64,000 bases of DNA, from contig ONCK01000013.1 of the NCBI GenBank assembly GCA_900316315.1, forward strand, positions 1 through 64,000, given 5' to 3'. A program made the position numbers and the translations under genes. This DNA is from an uncultured Prevotellaceae bacterium. Lineage in GTDB: Bacteria > Bacteroidota > Bacteroidia > Bacteroidales > Bacteroidaceae. Under the pieces are notes generated by a model. The model was not told where the DNA came from, searched no databases, and worked only from the letters and a program-made list of their open reading frames with translations. Below, in pieces: positions 15,007 to 23,249 of the stretch. Every line of letters starts with the position of its first letter. Position 1 is the stretch's first letter.

Positions 15007-15313
15007 GTCTTAATATATAGATTGGGTATACCATATTATAATTGTCTCGTACCGGAGCTCCATTGCCTTTGCGGCATGCCCACAGATACACGGTCAGGCC
15101 CTTGGATGTCAAGGTCCAACCTCTACTGCCCGAGAAAGCGCCCATCGGCTCACGTCACGGACATAGTCAGTCACAAAGGTAAGTAAAATCAATGAGTATG
15201 ATGACAAAAAAGTAGGAATTGTGAGACCGATTGCATAAAAGTGGAACAAATGTGCATATTATATGTAAAAGTTATTTAACTTTGCACCGCGAAACACACA
15301 GTATCAGATCTTC
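15007..15313. promoter_or_regulatory. Divergent promoter region of apt and the acyl-CoA ligase
   Basis: On the minus strand TACCTTTG (plus-strand 15174-15181) should drive apt. On the plus strand TAACTTTG (15277-15284) lies 30 bp before the ligase ATG. The apt side has a ~160-nt leader with a possible 50-codon ORF but no clear stable structure. Confidence 0.5.
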
Positions 15314-16963
15314 ATGGATAAAAGTTACCTCAAACTACTCTCACAATCCATCCAGCGCAACTGGAATCTCCCTGCATTTACCAATTATCAGGGACAGACA
15401 TATTGCTACAGCGATCTTGCCCGTCATATCGTCAAAGTCGGGCTTCTGCTGGAGGCTGCACGTGTAGATCCGGGAGACAAGGTAGCACTTATCGGCCGCA
15501 ACTCGGCCGGTTGGGCCATGAATTTCTTTTCCATACTCTCCAATGGCCGTATCGCTGTGCCCATCCTGCACGACTTCAAGCCTTCCTCTGTCCATCACAT
15601 CATCAACCATTGCGGTGCTAAGGCCCTATTTGTCTCTGCGGCAATCTGGGAAAACCTTGAGCCCAGCGAGATGAAGGGGGTGGAGATCTTTATCAACATC
15701 GATGACCTCTCCATCTTGGAAGCCCGCAACAGCAAGCTGCTCGGCATTCCCCAGCTCGCAGACCGGCTCTTTGCCCGTAAGTATCCGAGCGAGCTGCGCT
15801 TCAGCGACATCAAGTTTCACGAGGACCAGCCAGAGGAGCTCGCGCTATTGAGCTACACAAGTGGCACAAGCGGTTTCTCCAAGGGCGTCATGATTCCCTA
15901 TCGGGCGCTGTGGAGCAATGCCATGTTTGGCATCGATCACCTTAAAGCCATTCAGCCAGGCTCCACTGTTGTCTCCATTCTCCCCATGGCCCATATGTAC
16001 GGCTTGGCCTTTGAGGTCTACACCGAGGTGGCCATTGGCGCCCATATCGTCTTTATCAGCCGCAATCCGAGTCCACGCATCATCACAGAGGCTTTTCAAA
16101 AATACAAGCCTGTACTGATTGTCGCCGTACCCCTGGTGCTGGAAAAAATTATCCGCAAGCGCGTCTTCCCGGCCCTGCAGTCTCCGCGGATCAAACTGCT
16201 CACCAAGATTCCCCTTGTCAAAGAGCGCGTCTACAAGCAGATCAAAGAAAAAATCATCAAGTCTCTGGGCGGAAACTTCTACGAAGTCATCATCGGAGGT
16301 GCCGCATTCAATAGTGAGGTCGAGCGCTTCCTACACCAGATTCACTTCCCCTACACGACCGGTTATGGCATGACCGAGTGTGCCCCCCTCATCAGCTATG
16401 TCTGCTGGGAAAAATTTCGCATGGGATCGGTCGGTCGCGCTGTCGACCGCATGCAGATACGCATCGACTCCCCAGATCCTGAGCACATCGTCGGAGAGAT
16501 ACAGACCCGTGGTGACAATGTGATGCTCGGATATTACCACAACGAAGCCTCAACCAAGCAGTCATTTACGCCAGACGGCTGGCTACGCACAGGAGACCTC
16601 GGCACCATCGACAGCGAGGGCAACCTCTTCATCCGCGGACGCAGCAAAAACATGCTCCTCGGCCCCAACGGCCAAAACATCTACCCCGAGGAAATAGAGG
16701 ACCAACTCAACGGCTGTCCCTACGTGGCCGAAAGCCTCGTCATCTCAAGGGATGAACGGCTGATTGCCCTTATCCATCCCGACCTCGAGCAAATGGACCG
16801 CGACGGAGTGACTCAGGAACAGCTGAGCGACATCATGCAGCAAAATATTACCGAACTCAATCAGGAGCTCGCCAACTACTGTCGTCTGAGCAGCTTCCAG
16901 ATCTATCAGGAAGAGTTTGAAAAGACCCCCAAGCGCAGCATCAAGCGCTACCTCTACCACTAG
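15314..16963 (+). CDS. Long-chain acyl-CoA synthetase (AMP-dependent ligase)
   Basis: This 549-residue ANL-superfamily enzyme activates fatty acids through an acyl-AMP and then forms acyl-CoA. Motifs in order are the P-loop LLSYTSGTSGFSKGVM (about residue 180), ATP-binding GYGMTECAPL (about 355), GWLRTGDLG (about 425) and the hinge/linker region RSKNMLLGPNGQNIYPEEIE. The C-terminal catalytic Lys is probably in EKTPKRSIKRYLY. Length is typical for the short Bacteroidales FadD-like ligases. It is followed after 12 bp by a hypothetical gene that is probably co-transcribed. Confidence 0.88.
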   Translation: MDKSYLKLLSQSIQRNWNLPAFTNYQGQTYCYSDLARHIVKVGLLLEAARVDPGDKVALIGRNSAGWAMNFFSILSNGRIAVPILHDFKPSSVHHIINHCGAKALFVSAAIWENLEPSEMKGVEIFINIDDLSILEARNSKLLGIPQLADRLFARKYPSELRFSDIKFHEDQPEELALLSYTSGTSGFSKGVMIPYRALWSNAMFGIDHLKAIQPGSTVVSILPMAHMYGLAFEVYTEVAIGAHIVFISRNPSPRIITEAFQKYKPVLIVAVPLVLEKIIRKRVFPALQSPRIKLLTKIPLVKERVYKQIKEKIIKSLGGNFYEVIIGGAAFNSEVERFLHQIHFPYTTGYGMTECAPLISYVCWEKFRMGSVGRAVDRMQIRIDSPDPEHIVGEIQTRGDNVMLGYYHNEASTKQSFTPDGWLRTGDLGTIDSEGNLFIRGRSKNMLLGPNGQNIYPEEIEDQLNGCPYVAESLVISRDERLIALIHPDLEQMDRDGVTQEQLSDIMQQNITELNQELANYCRLSSFQIYQEEFEKTPKRSIKRYLYH

Positions 16964-16975
16964 CCACCTCTCACC

Positions 16976-17812
16976 GTGCTCTCCTGTCTGCTAGGTGCTG
17001 CCGGTATCCTGCTCATCGGCATCTCAGCCATCGTCTACCGTCGCCATCGCAATCGGCGAGCCGCTATGGCCAGCCAGCCTCCCGTCAAACCCGGTGCTGG
17101 TCGCACATGGATGACGGTCACTCAGGTGCTGGATGCCTATTTCCCCGTTTTCGACTCCCTTGAGAAAGCTCGACATTATGCCGAGCAGCACGGCAAAGAT
17201 GCCCAAGCCGTCTACGACACTTGGCAGCTCACCTCCGATCGTTCTCTACAAGTCTCCAAACACTTGCGCAAGCAGATAATCCATTTTCTAAACAATCCCG
17301 GATATCAGCCGGACCTTAAGTTCTGTTATAAATCCCCTAATGCCGGGAACAGCCATGGCGAAGTCATCCGACTAGACTGCGAGTGGCAACTCTTCACTGC
17401 CTTTCTCAGCAAATACGATCTCCGCCCAGTCCGCATCAATTGGCATCTCAGAGATCCCATCCACGGTATCCACGGCATCGTGGACCTGGCTTGTCTGGGC
17501 GAAGACGACAAGCTAGACCTCTACTTCTGGAGCCGGTCATCCCATATCGTGACCGAGATTGATGGAGAGCAACGACTGCAGCAGTCCTCCCCCTTCCATC
17601 TCCGTGCGCCCCTCGATGACCTGCCCGCCACACGGTATTGTCGCTATCAGCTCCGTGCCAGCCTGCTTGCTGAGATGATGGAGGTAGATTTCACCCTCAA
17701 GGTCGGTCACCTGTGGCTCGTCGTGCTGCATCCCAACCTCACCCAGGCTGCCGTACTCTCTCTCGAGCGCGACCGAGAGCATATCCGCAAACTACTGAAT
17801 GACTTGCGCTAG
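16976..17812 (+). CDS. Membrane-anchored protein resembling an inactive PD-(D/E)XK nuclease
   Basis: This 278-residue protein starts with GTG, 12 bp after the acyl-CoA ligase stop. Residues ~2-21 form one membrane anchor, followed by a basic stretch YRRHRNRR. The soluble part follows the layout of RecB-like PD-(D/E)XK phage/Bacteroidetes proteins: TWMTVTQVLDAYFPVFD at ~44, a helical region to ~108, DCEWQLF at ~134, GIVDLA at ~167, LDLYFWSRS at ~180, YCRYQLRASL at ~221 and LVVLHPN at ~248. In active relatives the strand after the Asp reads like DWKRS; here it is FWSRS, so the catalytic Asp and Lys are missing. Function is unknown; the fold call is my inference. Confidence 0.5.
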   Translation: MLSCLLGAAGILLIGISAIVYRRHRNRRAAMASQPPVKPGAGRTWMTVTQVLDAYFPVFDSLEKARHYAEQHGKDAQAVYDTWQLTSDRSLQVSKHLRKQIIHFLNNPGYQPDLKFCYKSPNAGNSHGEVIRLDCEWQLFTAFLSKYDLRPVRINWHLRDPIHGIHGIVDLACLGEDDKLDLYFWSRSSHIVTEIDGEQRLQQSSPFHLRAPLDDLPATRYCRYQLRASLLAEMMEVDFTLKVGHLWLVVLHPNLTQAAVLSLERDREHIRKLLNDLR

Positions 17813-18000
17813 CCCGCTCATCTTCCCCTACCCGACCTCAGAAGGCATGCATCCTCATAGACTCTCCTCCGATCTGATAGAGATAGAATAAAAATCTTAC
17901 AGAGCCCGACGTTTCTCTGCCCTAAGCTATGAACTACTTCGCAAAAGCCCAACCCAACAAGCCCGGCAATCCGCGTCATCAGAAATTCTTAGGACCACAC

Positions 18001-18287
18001 ATTTATTATATAAAAAACTGGATTAAACTACTCAGCTCTCCTCCGAATAGGGAAAGGCGGAAATTCTCTCAAATAGTCACTGTAACTCATTGAAAACCAA
18101 TGAATTGCAAACAATATTTGACTTTCTCGTAACTAACTGGCTATCAAGCGATAATAACTCGCCTTCTAGTTTAAACTAAGTCCGACCTAGTCTAAACTAC
18201 ATCCGACATCGTTGCGCGAACAAGGCGACTTGTTCTCATTACATCGGCACTTAAAAAGCGAGTTTCCCAAATTTGTTATATAAAAAA
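18001..18287 (+). repeat. 287-bp palindrome-rich dispersed repeat, copy A
   Basis: The copy begins with ATTTATTATATAAAAAA and ends with ATTTGTTATATAAAAAA, both in the same orientation. Conserved internal elements in order are a CATTGAAAACCAATG hairpin (18089-18103), a CTATCAAGCGATAATAACTC segment, TAGTTTAAACTA (18167-18178) followed by GTCCGACC, a second TAGTCTAAACTA (18188-18199) followed by CATCCGAC, and a GAACAAG-GCGA-CTTGTTC hairpin (18218-18235). No coding frame is shared among copies. Confidence 0.85.
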
Positions 18288-18583
18288 GTGAGATAAGAGA
18301 AACGAAACCCAAAGAAAAAATAACAAAGCGCAACGCCCTTTTGACACTAACGCACATAGAGGATGACCCTACGCTCCCGCCATCTGCTCTCCAAGTCCGC
18401 AGACAAGCGGGGACAAAGGCAACGGCGACAGTCTACTGCAGGTGTTGAGGAACACCGGAGAAGGGCTACATACAGACAGCACCAATTTTTCCCGTAGGAT
18501 AACCTCAAGAAGCCTCGTCCGACATGTCGCGCAGCGGTCAAGGAGGCCGAGCAACTTGCTAGGAGCATGCGGCACAAAGAAGC

Positions 18584-18618
18584 CGAATGGGCCGGACTAT
18601 TTTAGTCCGGCCCATTCG
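18584..18618. other. Perfect 16-bp inverted repeat with 3-nt loop
   Basis: CGAATGGGCCGGACTA pairs with TAGTCCGGCCCATTCG around TTT. It is too perfect to be chance, but it lacks a following T tract and is over 300 bp from either flanking gene. It could terminate an unannotated transcript or be a protein-binding or mobile-element end. Confidence 0.7.
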
Positions 18619-18942
18619 TTGTTGCATTGCGAGACATGACTAGTCAATGCTCAGCTTCTGTAATAGCCCTTTTCCAAATATCGCATAGCAACCTTCTGAT
18701 ACACAGGCGCTACGCTTCCGCGTCCGCCAGAAGGCACTGCAGTCTAAGAAACTCTTATTTTCTCTTATCGTCGTGTTCTATGCCGTTCATCTCGCTTTTC
18801 CACGACCCCGTAACACTTATTTGCCCCAGTATGCCGCACCGGCAACCTTCGCTGCTGCCAAGAGCAGGTGGGCCATCACTTATGGAGGACAGACTCCCGG
18901 TATTGCATCCACCAGCATCGGGACGAACGGCGTCAACGATAA

Positions 18943-19419
18943 TCAGAAGAAGAAGCCAAAGCCTATCTTGAGTCCTACCGTGCTCTTGTCGCTGAAATCG
19001 TCGAGACTCATCTTGTAGTATACGGAGGGCTCGATCGCAACATAGTGATTGATATAGAAGCAATAGCCTACCTCTACAGGTATCATCACGTCGTTGCGAC
19101 TCTTGGTGAAGTGATCAAACTCACCGCCGGCGCCCAGGAAGATGCCATTCTCTCTGAAATAATAGCGCATGCCGAGACCTGCGCTGAAGTCGTCGATATT
19201 ATCAGTATGACTATAGCCCACGTTGGCCTTGAGTAGGAGCTTGTCTGCAACAAACAGGCCGCCTGTAGCCTCCACGCCCAGACGGAGCTTCTCGTTGGTG
19301 CTGTATGATAGGTCGAGGCCTGTCGCTGAAAGGCCGATATACTTTGTGCCGGCATCAAACTGGGCACTTGCCCCTACACAGGTCAAAAGAAGGAGCAGAC
19401 TTAAAAAAACTTTTTTCAT
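18943..19419 (-). CDS. Outer membrane beta-barrel protein
   Basis: The protein is 158 residues from the ATG at 19419 (MKKVFLSLLLLLTCVGASAQ, a clear signal peptide cut after SAQ); an in-frame start at 19488 would put non-signal sequence in front. The mature part alternates short beta strands, such as KLRLGVEATGGLFV, LLLKANVGYSHTD and FSAGLGMRYYF, and ends with STVGLKIGFGFFF, a terminal aromatic typical of outer-membrane insertion. It resembles small 8-stranded OmpX/OmpA-type barrels of Bacteroidales. No specific function is evident. A TATTTTTG box (plus-strand 19486-19493) lies upstream. Confidence 0.8.
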   Translation of the reverse strand: MKKVFLSLLLLLTCVGASAQFDAGTKYIGLSATGLDLSYSTNEKLRLGVEATGGLFVADKLLLKANVGYSHTDNIDDFSAGLGMRYYFRENGIFLGAGGEFDHFTKSRNDVMIPVEVGYCFYINHYVAIEPSVYYKMSLDDFSDKSTVGLKIGFGFFF

Positions 19420-19485
19420 AACTTTATTCGTTTTGATCTTAAATACATTAAGGCGAAACAGGCCTCCAAACAGCCCATTGTCTTG

Positions 19486-19493
19486 CAAAAATA
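19486..19493 (-). promoter_or_regulatory. -7 box of the outer-membrane barrel gene
   Basis: CAAAAATA on the plus strand is TATTTTTG on the minus strand, 66 bp upstream of the ATG at 19419 and divergent from the GHL10 promoter 33 bp away. Confidence 0.5.
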
Positions 19494-19525
19494 GGAAAAA
19501 CTCGCGTATAAAGCCCGGAAAAATG

Positions 19526-19533
19526 TAATTTTG
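19526..19533 (+). promoter_or_regulatory. -7 box of the GHL10 gene
   Basis: TAATTTTG overlaps the first possible GTG start (19533). The transcript should therefore begin after that codon, which favours the GTG at 19551 as the true start. Confidence 0.5.
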
Positions 19534-19550
19534 TGGGCAAATATTTACTC

Positions 19551-21269
19551 GTGAAGGCTAAATCGCTGATTTTAGTTCTACTAATGACAATTTTTGAGGG
19601 AGCTTATGCTCAGCTGAGCCCATCCCCCAAGCACGAAGTCAGAGCTGTATGGCTCGCGACCATTGGCGGTATCGACTGGCCTCGCACCAAGGCACATAGC
19701 CCATCCTCTATCGAGGCTCAAAAGCGCGAACTGACGGCCACACTTGACCGGCTCAAGGCGGCCAACTTCAATACTGTCATTCTCCAGACGCGTATCCGCG
19801 CCACCGTCATCTACCCCTCGTCCATCGAGCCTTGGGATGCCTGCCTCACAGGCCACGCTAACCGTTCGCCAGGCTACGACCCGCTGGATTTTGCAGTGAA
19901 GGAGTGCCACAAACGCGGCATGCAAATCCACGCGTGGATGGTCGCCTTTCCTGCCAATTCGCTACGCGCTGCCGGGAACTTGGGCTCCCGCGCGCTCCAT
20001 CGGCGGCATCCCGAACTCTGCATGCGGACAGATGACGGCTGGATGCTTAACCCCGGTGTGCCGGCGACGGCCAATTATCTAGCCTCCCTCTGCCGCGAGG
20101 TTGTGGAGAGATATGACGTAGACGGCATCAACCTCGACTATATACGCTATCCCGAACAGACGATACACTACAGCGACGCCGCGAGCTATCGTCGCTACGG
20201 CGCCGGACGGAACAAGGCCGAGTGGCGACGGGACAATGTCACGCGATGTGTCAGAGCCATCCACGATGCGGTCAAAGCCATCAAGCCGTGGGTCATACTG
20301 AGCTGTTCGCCGGTAGGCAAAGCCAACGATTTGCCCCGTCAGTGGTCAGGCGGATGGAATGCTTACAAAGCCGTCCACCAGGACGCCCAGCAATGGCTTA
20401 AAGACGGACTGATGGATATGCTTATGCCTATGATGTACTTTACAGCCGGCAAACACTTCTACCCCTTCCTCCTCGACTGGCAGGAACAGAGCGGTGGACG
20501 CCCGATCGCCGTAGGTCTCGGAGCCTACAAGCTCTCGCCTGCTGAGGGAGACTGGACACTGCGCACAATAGAGCAAGAGATCAGATTTAGCCGCACCATC
20601 GACTGCGGAGGGCAGACTTTTTTTCGCAGCAAGTACGTCACAGACAATGAGAAAGGCCTCTACGACCTGCTACAGCGCGACTTATACCGTCAGCCGGCCT
20701 TGCCGCCTCCTCTCCGGACCGATACTGCCGACAGCATCCAGCCGCCTGCAGAGCCGCAAATACAGACCTTGGACAACGGATTCCGACTCAGTTGGTCACG
20801 GGCTCCGAGCCAAGTACCGGTAGGCGGGATATTATATAATGTATACAGCAGCCCCACCTATCCGGTCGACGTCAACGATCCGGCAACCCTCAGAACGACG
20901 CTACAGGACAGCACTCACTTGCTCATCCGGCTGATGACGGACAAGCGCTGGCTGCCCTACTACGCCGTGACAGCCGTCAACCGATGGGGACAGGAGAGCA
21001 AGCCGCTCCCGCTCAACTCGCCAGAATCCCAGATCGTATCCTTCACCACCGACAGTCTGATCTTTCCACTGTACAACGGCGACATAAGACTCCGAAGTGT
21101 TGACGGAGCCTTTGTCGAAGTCTGTGATGAAACCGGACGCGCGGTGTGGACACGACATGCAGCCTCTACGCTGCCAACAGCCTCCCTTCAGCCGGGGCTC
21201 TATACCGTCAAAGAAATCACTCGTAAAGGACGCACGCACATCTTAGGGCGATACTATAAAAAGCACTGA
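19551..21269 (+). CDS. GHL10 (DUF187) family glycoside hydrolase-like protein
   Basis: This ~572-residue secreted or periplasmic protein has a signal peptide, KAKSLILVLLMTIFEGAYAQ. The GHL10 TIM-barrel begins at HEVRAVWLATIGGIDWP and contains FNTVILQTRIRATVIYPSS, KRGMQIHAWM and DGINLDYIRYP, where the Asp residues are likely catalytic or substrate contacts. A C-terminal fibronectin III-like domain starts near LDNGFRLSWSRAPSQVPVGG. Family members are thought to act on bacterial cell-wall or other glycans, but the substrate is not known. The start at 19551 is chosen because the promoter box overlaps the earlier GTG (19533). Confidence 0.83.
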   Translation: MKAKSLILVLLMTIFEGAYAQLSPSPKHEVRAVWLATIGGIDWPRTKAHSPSSIEAQKRELTATLDRLKAANFNTVILQTRIRATVIYPSSIEPWDACLTGHANRSPGYDPLDFAVKECHKRGMQIHAWMVAFPANSLRAAGNLGSRALHRRHPELCMRTDDGWMLNPGVPATANYLASLCREVVERYDVDGINLDYIRYPEQTIHYSDAASYRRYGAGRNKAEWRRDNVTRCVRAIHDAVKAIKPWVILSCSPVGKANDLPRQWSGGWNAYKAVHQDAQQWLKDGLMDMLMPMMYFTAGKHFYPFLLDWQEQSGGRPIAVGLGAYKLSPAEGDWTLRTIEQEIRFSRTIDCGGQTFFRSKYVTDNEKGLYDLLQRDLYRQPALPPPLRTDTADSIQPPAEPQIQTLDNGFRLSWSRAPSQVPVGGILYNVYSSPTYPVDVNDPATLRTTLQDSTHLLIRLMTDKRWLPYYAVTAVNRWGQESKPLPLNSPESQIVSFTTDSLIFPLYNGDIRLRSVDGAFVEVCDETGRAVWTRHAASTLPTASLQPGLYTVKEITRKGRTHILGRYYKKH

Positions 21270-21280
21270 CCGCCTGAGAA

Positions 21281-21898
21281 TCACCGAATGAAATTGGTCT
21301 TCTGCCAAGGTTCCTCCTCGGGTAGCTGAAGTTGGCTCTTGCCCAGATGCAGGCTGCGAATGACAAACGAGAGATTGCGGCCCAGCACGCGCATGGTCTG
21401 AAGCCCCTCCTTATCCTGCTCGACGTCACCAGCTTGTGCCCCATGAACCTCATTCCAGTACTGACTGCCGACGACAATCATCTGAGAAATGGTGAAGAAG
21501 CGGTTGATATCGTCAAAAGTGGCCACGGTACCTGCACGACGGGCACTGACCACGGCAGCACCGACCTTGAACCGCATACTGTACGGGGCGCTGCAGAAGA
21601 GACGGTCCAAAAAGGACTTGAGTGTACCTGCCATGCCGGAATAGTAGACCGGGCTTCCGACGACGATTCCATCGGTCTGCTCCAGTTTGGCAGCAATCTG
21701 ATTGACACAGTCGTTAAATACGCATTTGCCCGTCTCCTTGCATTTGTAACACGCGATGCAACCGTGAATCTGCAGATGTCCTATGTGGATCATCTCTGTC
21801 TCGATGCCCTCCTGATGCAAAGTGGAGGCCACTTCGGAGAGTGCGCGGTAAGTACAGCCCGAAGCGTGGGGACTGCCATTAATAAGAAGTACTTTCAT
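21281..21898 (-). CDS. NADPH-dependent FMN reductase / iron-sulfur flavoprotein
   Basis: This 205-residue protein starts at the ATG at 21898 (MKVLLINGSPHASGCTYRAL); the open frame continues upstream to 22195 but through unrelated sequence. It has the flavodoxin-like FMN site INGSPHASGCT and GSPVYYSGMAGTLKSFLDR. A cysteine cluster HGCIACYKCKETGKCVFNDC can bind an iron-sulfur cluster, as in archaeal and clostridial Isf proteins. It likely serves in low-potential electron transfer or quinone/oxidant reduction. It is convergent with the GHL10 gene (11 bp between stops) and follows the ATP-grasp-like gene on the same strand. Confidence 0.83.
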   Translation of the reverse strand: MKVLLINGSPHASGCTYRALSEVASTLHQEGIETEMIHIGHLQIHGCIACYKCKETGKCVFNDCVNQIAAKLEQTDGIVVGSPVYYSGMAGTLKSFLDRLFCSAPYSMRFKVGAAVVSARRAGTVATFDDINRFFTISQMIVVGSQYWNEVHGAQAGDVEQDKEGLQTMRVLGRNLSFVIRSLHLGKSQLQLPEEEPWQKTNFIR

Positions 21899-21935
21899 AT
21901 TTATAAACCGATTTTTTAGATAAAAAGATGACCTT

Positions 21936-23156
21936 TTACTCGGCGATAAGGCAGGCCGTATAAAGACTGTCTGCAAATCGCGGTACCAAGGGCAGACAGC
22001 CTTGAATAAGTCTGTAGTCTGCATCCAGCTGCGCCTGAGGCTGAGCTTGCAGCCAATCGGACAGTTGTCGTGGCGTCGGAGCATATCGGATGACAAAGCG
22101 GCACCGGGCCACACTATTCGCCAGGGGCTCCAGCCGTATCGCCAGTTGTCCCATCGTATGCCGCAGGTTGATCTCCACGCATGGGTGCAGGACAATTCCT
22201 CCCGTCTCCTGGTCTCGGCAAAGCATCATATCGACGCCCAGAGGCCCAACATAGCGCCCGGCAATCTCCCGGCCGATCAGTTCGGTAAGCACCTGTACCA
22301 CTTCGCAGAACTTATCCCATGAATATTCCGACGCAAACTTCTCCTGCAATCTCGCCTGACTGGCCACCTCATTGGCCACATAGGAGCACCGCCCTGTCGT
22401 ATGGAAATGGGACAAGCCCCTGTACTCCACGTGCCCGTCGCTGCAGGCCATAAACTCAGCCGCCCAGTCGCTCAGCTTGTCGTACATAGGCTCGACCTCA
22501 ACGCCGCCCTGCGCAGCAAGTACATTGCGTATCCATCCGACAAGGTAAGGCGTATATCCCTTGGCGCCAAAGCGGACCCCGCGGCCGCTACTGCTCCACG
22601 GCGCCTTGAGCATCAGTCGCCCGTCAAACTTGTCCATGAGTCGCTTGATCTCCTCCTCTTTTGTACAAAACCAAGACTCGCCGCACAGACGGCCGTCGAG
22701 GACATCGCGAAGGCGGGCCAGTATGCGCACAACCGTTTGGCGCGATGACAACTCCCGTATATTCGCAAGGTCCACGTGACTCGGGAGCAACGGCTCCAGA
22801 GCCGGCCGGTCGTATGTCTGACCTTGTACATAACGCTTGAGCGTATAGTCCCACCCCCACGGCACAATAGTCTTTGAGCCTTCGACTGCGCTCGATATGC
22901 GGCACAGTTGATCGATACCTGCCCTGACCGTGTCAAAACTACAGCGCACCTTGCCAGCGAAATGCGAGGCATAATACCTCCGACATGCTGCTGCTCTGTC
23001 TTCTGCAACCCATACAGTATCACCTGCCTCTGACATAAATGCTGCCAAAGGCCGCAAGTCGCGCTCCATCATATCCACTACAGATGAAACATTGTAGTGG
23101 ACCATTCCACACGCCAAGGCTAAATCGTGAGAATAATTGAAAATAAAATATTTCAC
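21936..23156 (-). CDS. ATP-grasp-like hypothetical protein
   Basis: This 406-residue protein conserved in Bacteroidales has no experimental role that I know. The central region shows ATP-grasp features: a Lys-containing strand and Gly-rich loop LMLKAPWSSSGRGVRF (about residues 190-205) and a metal-binding acidic strand LHPCVEINLRHTMGQLA near residue 330, with GVDMM shortly before. These resemble carboxylate-amine ligases. The N-terminus MKYFIFNYSHDLALACG is typical of the group. It may form an operon with the flavoprotein gene downstream (37 bp). Confidence 0.6.
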   Translation of the reverse strand: MKYFIFNYSHDLALACGMVHYNVSSVVDMMERDLRPLAAFMSEAGDTVWVAEDRAAACRRYYASHFAGKVRCSFDTVRAGIDQLCRISSAVEGSKTIVPWGWDYTLKRYVQGQTYDRPALEPLLPSHVDLANIRELSSRQTVVRILARLRDVLDGRLCGESWFCTKEEEIKRLMDKFDGRLMLKAPWSSSGRGVRFGAKGYTPYLVGWIRNVLAAQGGVEVEPMYDKLSDWAAEFMACSDGHVEYRGLSHFHTTGRCSYVANEVASQARLQEKFASEYSWDKFCEVVQVLTELIGREIAGRYVGPLGVDMMLCRDQETGGIVLHPCVEINLRHTMGQLAIRLEPLANSVARCRFVIRYAPTPRQLSDWLQAQPQAQLDADYRLIQGCLPLVPRFADSLYTACLIAE

Positions 23157-23223
23157 ACAGCAAAGATAAAATTATTCAAGCATTTTTAGGTACTGACAAT
23201 CGGCGAATCTTGATTTTAATTAC

Positions 23224-23231
23224 TAACTTTG
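23224..23231 (+). promoter_or_regulatory. -7 box of the ATPase gene
   Basis: TAACTTTG lies 18 bp before the ATG at 23250; AGGAGC at 23241-23246 is an unusually good ribosome-binding site for this genome. Confidence 0.5.
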
Positions 23232-23249
23232 TAACCTAAAAGGAGCAAA

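Larger units (their letters stand above)
17813..18942. other. Gene-free region with dispersed repeat copy A and a 16-bp hairpin
   Basis: No convincing gene lies in this 1.1-kb gap; open frames are short and compositionally random. It holds copy A of the 287-bp repeat (18001-18287) and a perfect 16-bp hairpin at 18584-18618. The remainder shows nothing I can name. Confidence 0.6.

Noticed and set aside
18150-18240. CRISPR-like spacing of the TAGTTTAAACTA palindromes
   Set aside because: Only two units per copy, the spacers are conserved among loci, and there are no cas genes in the window.
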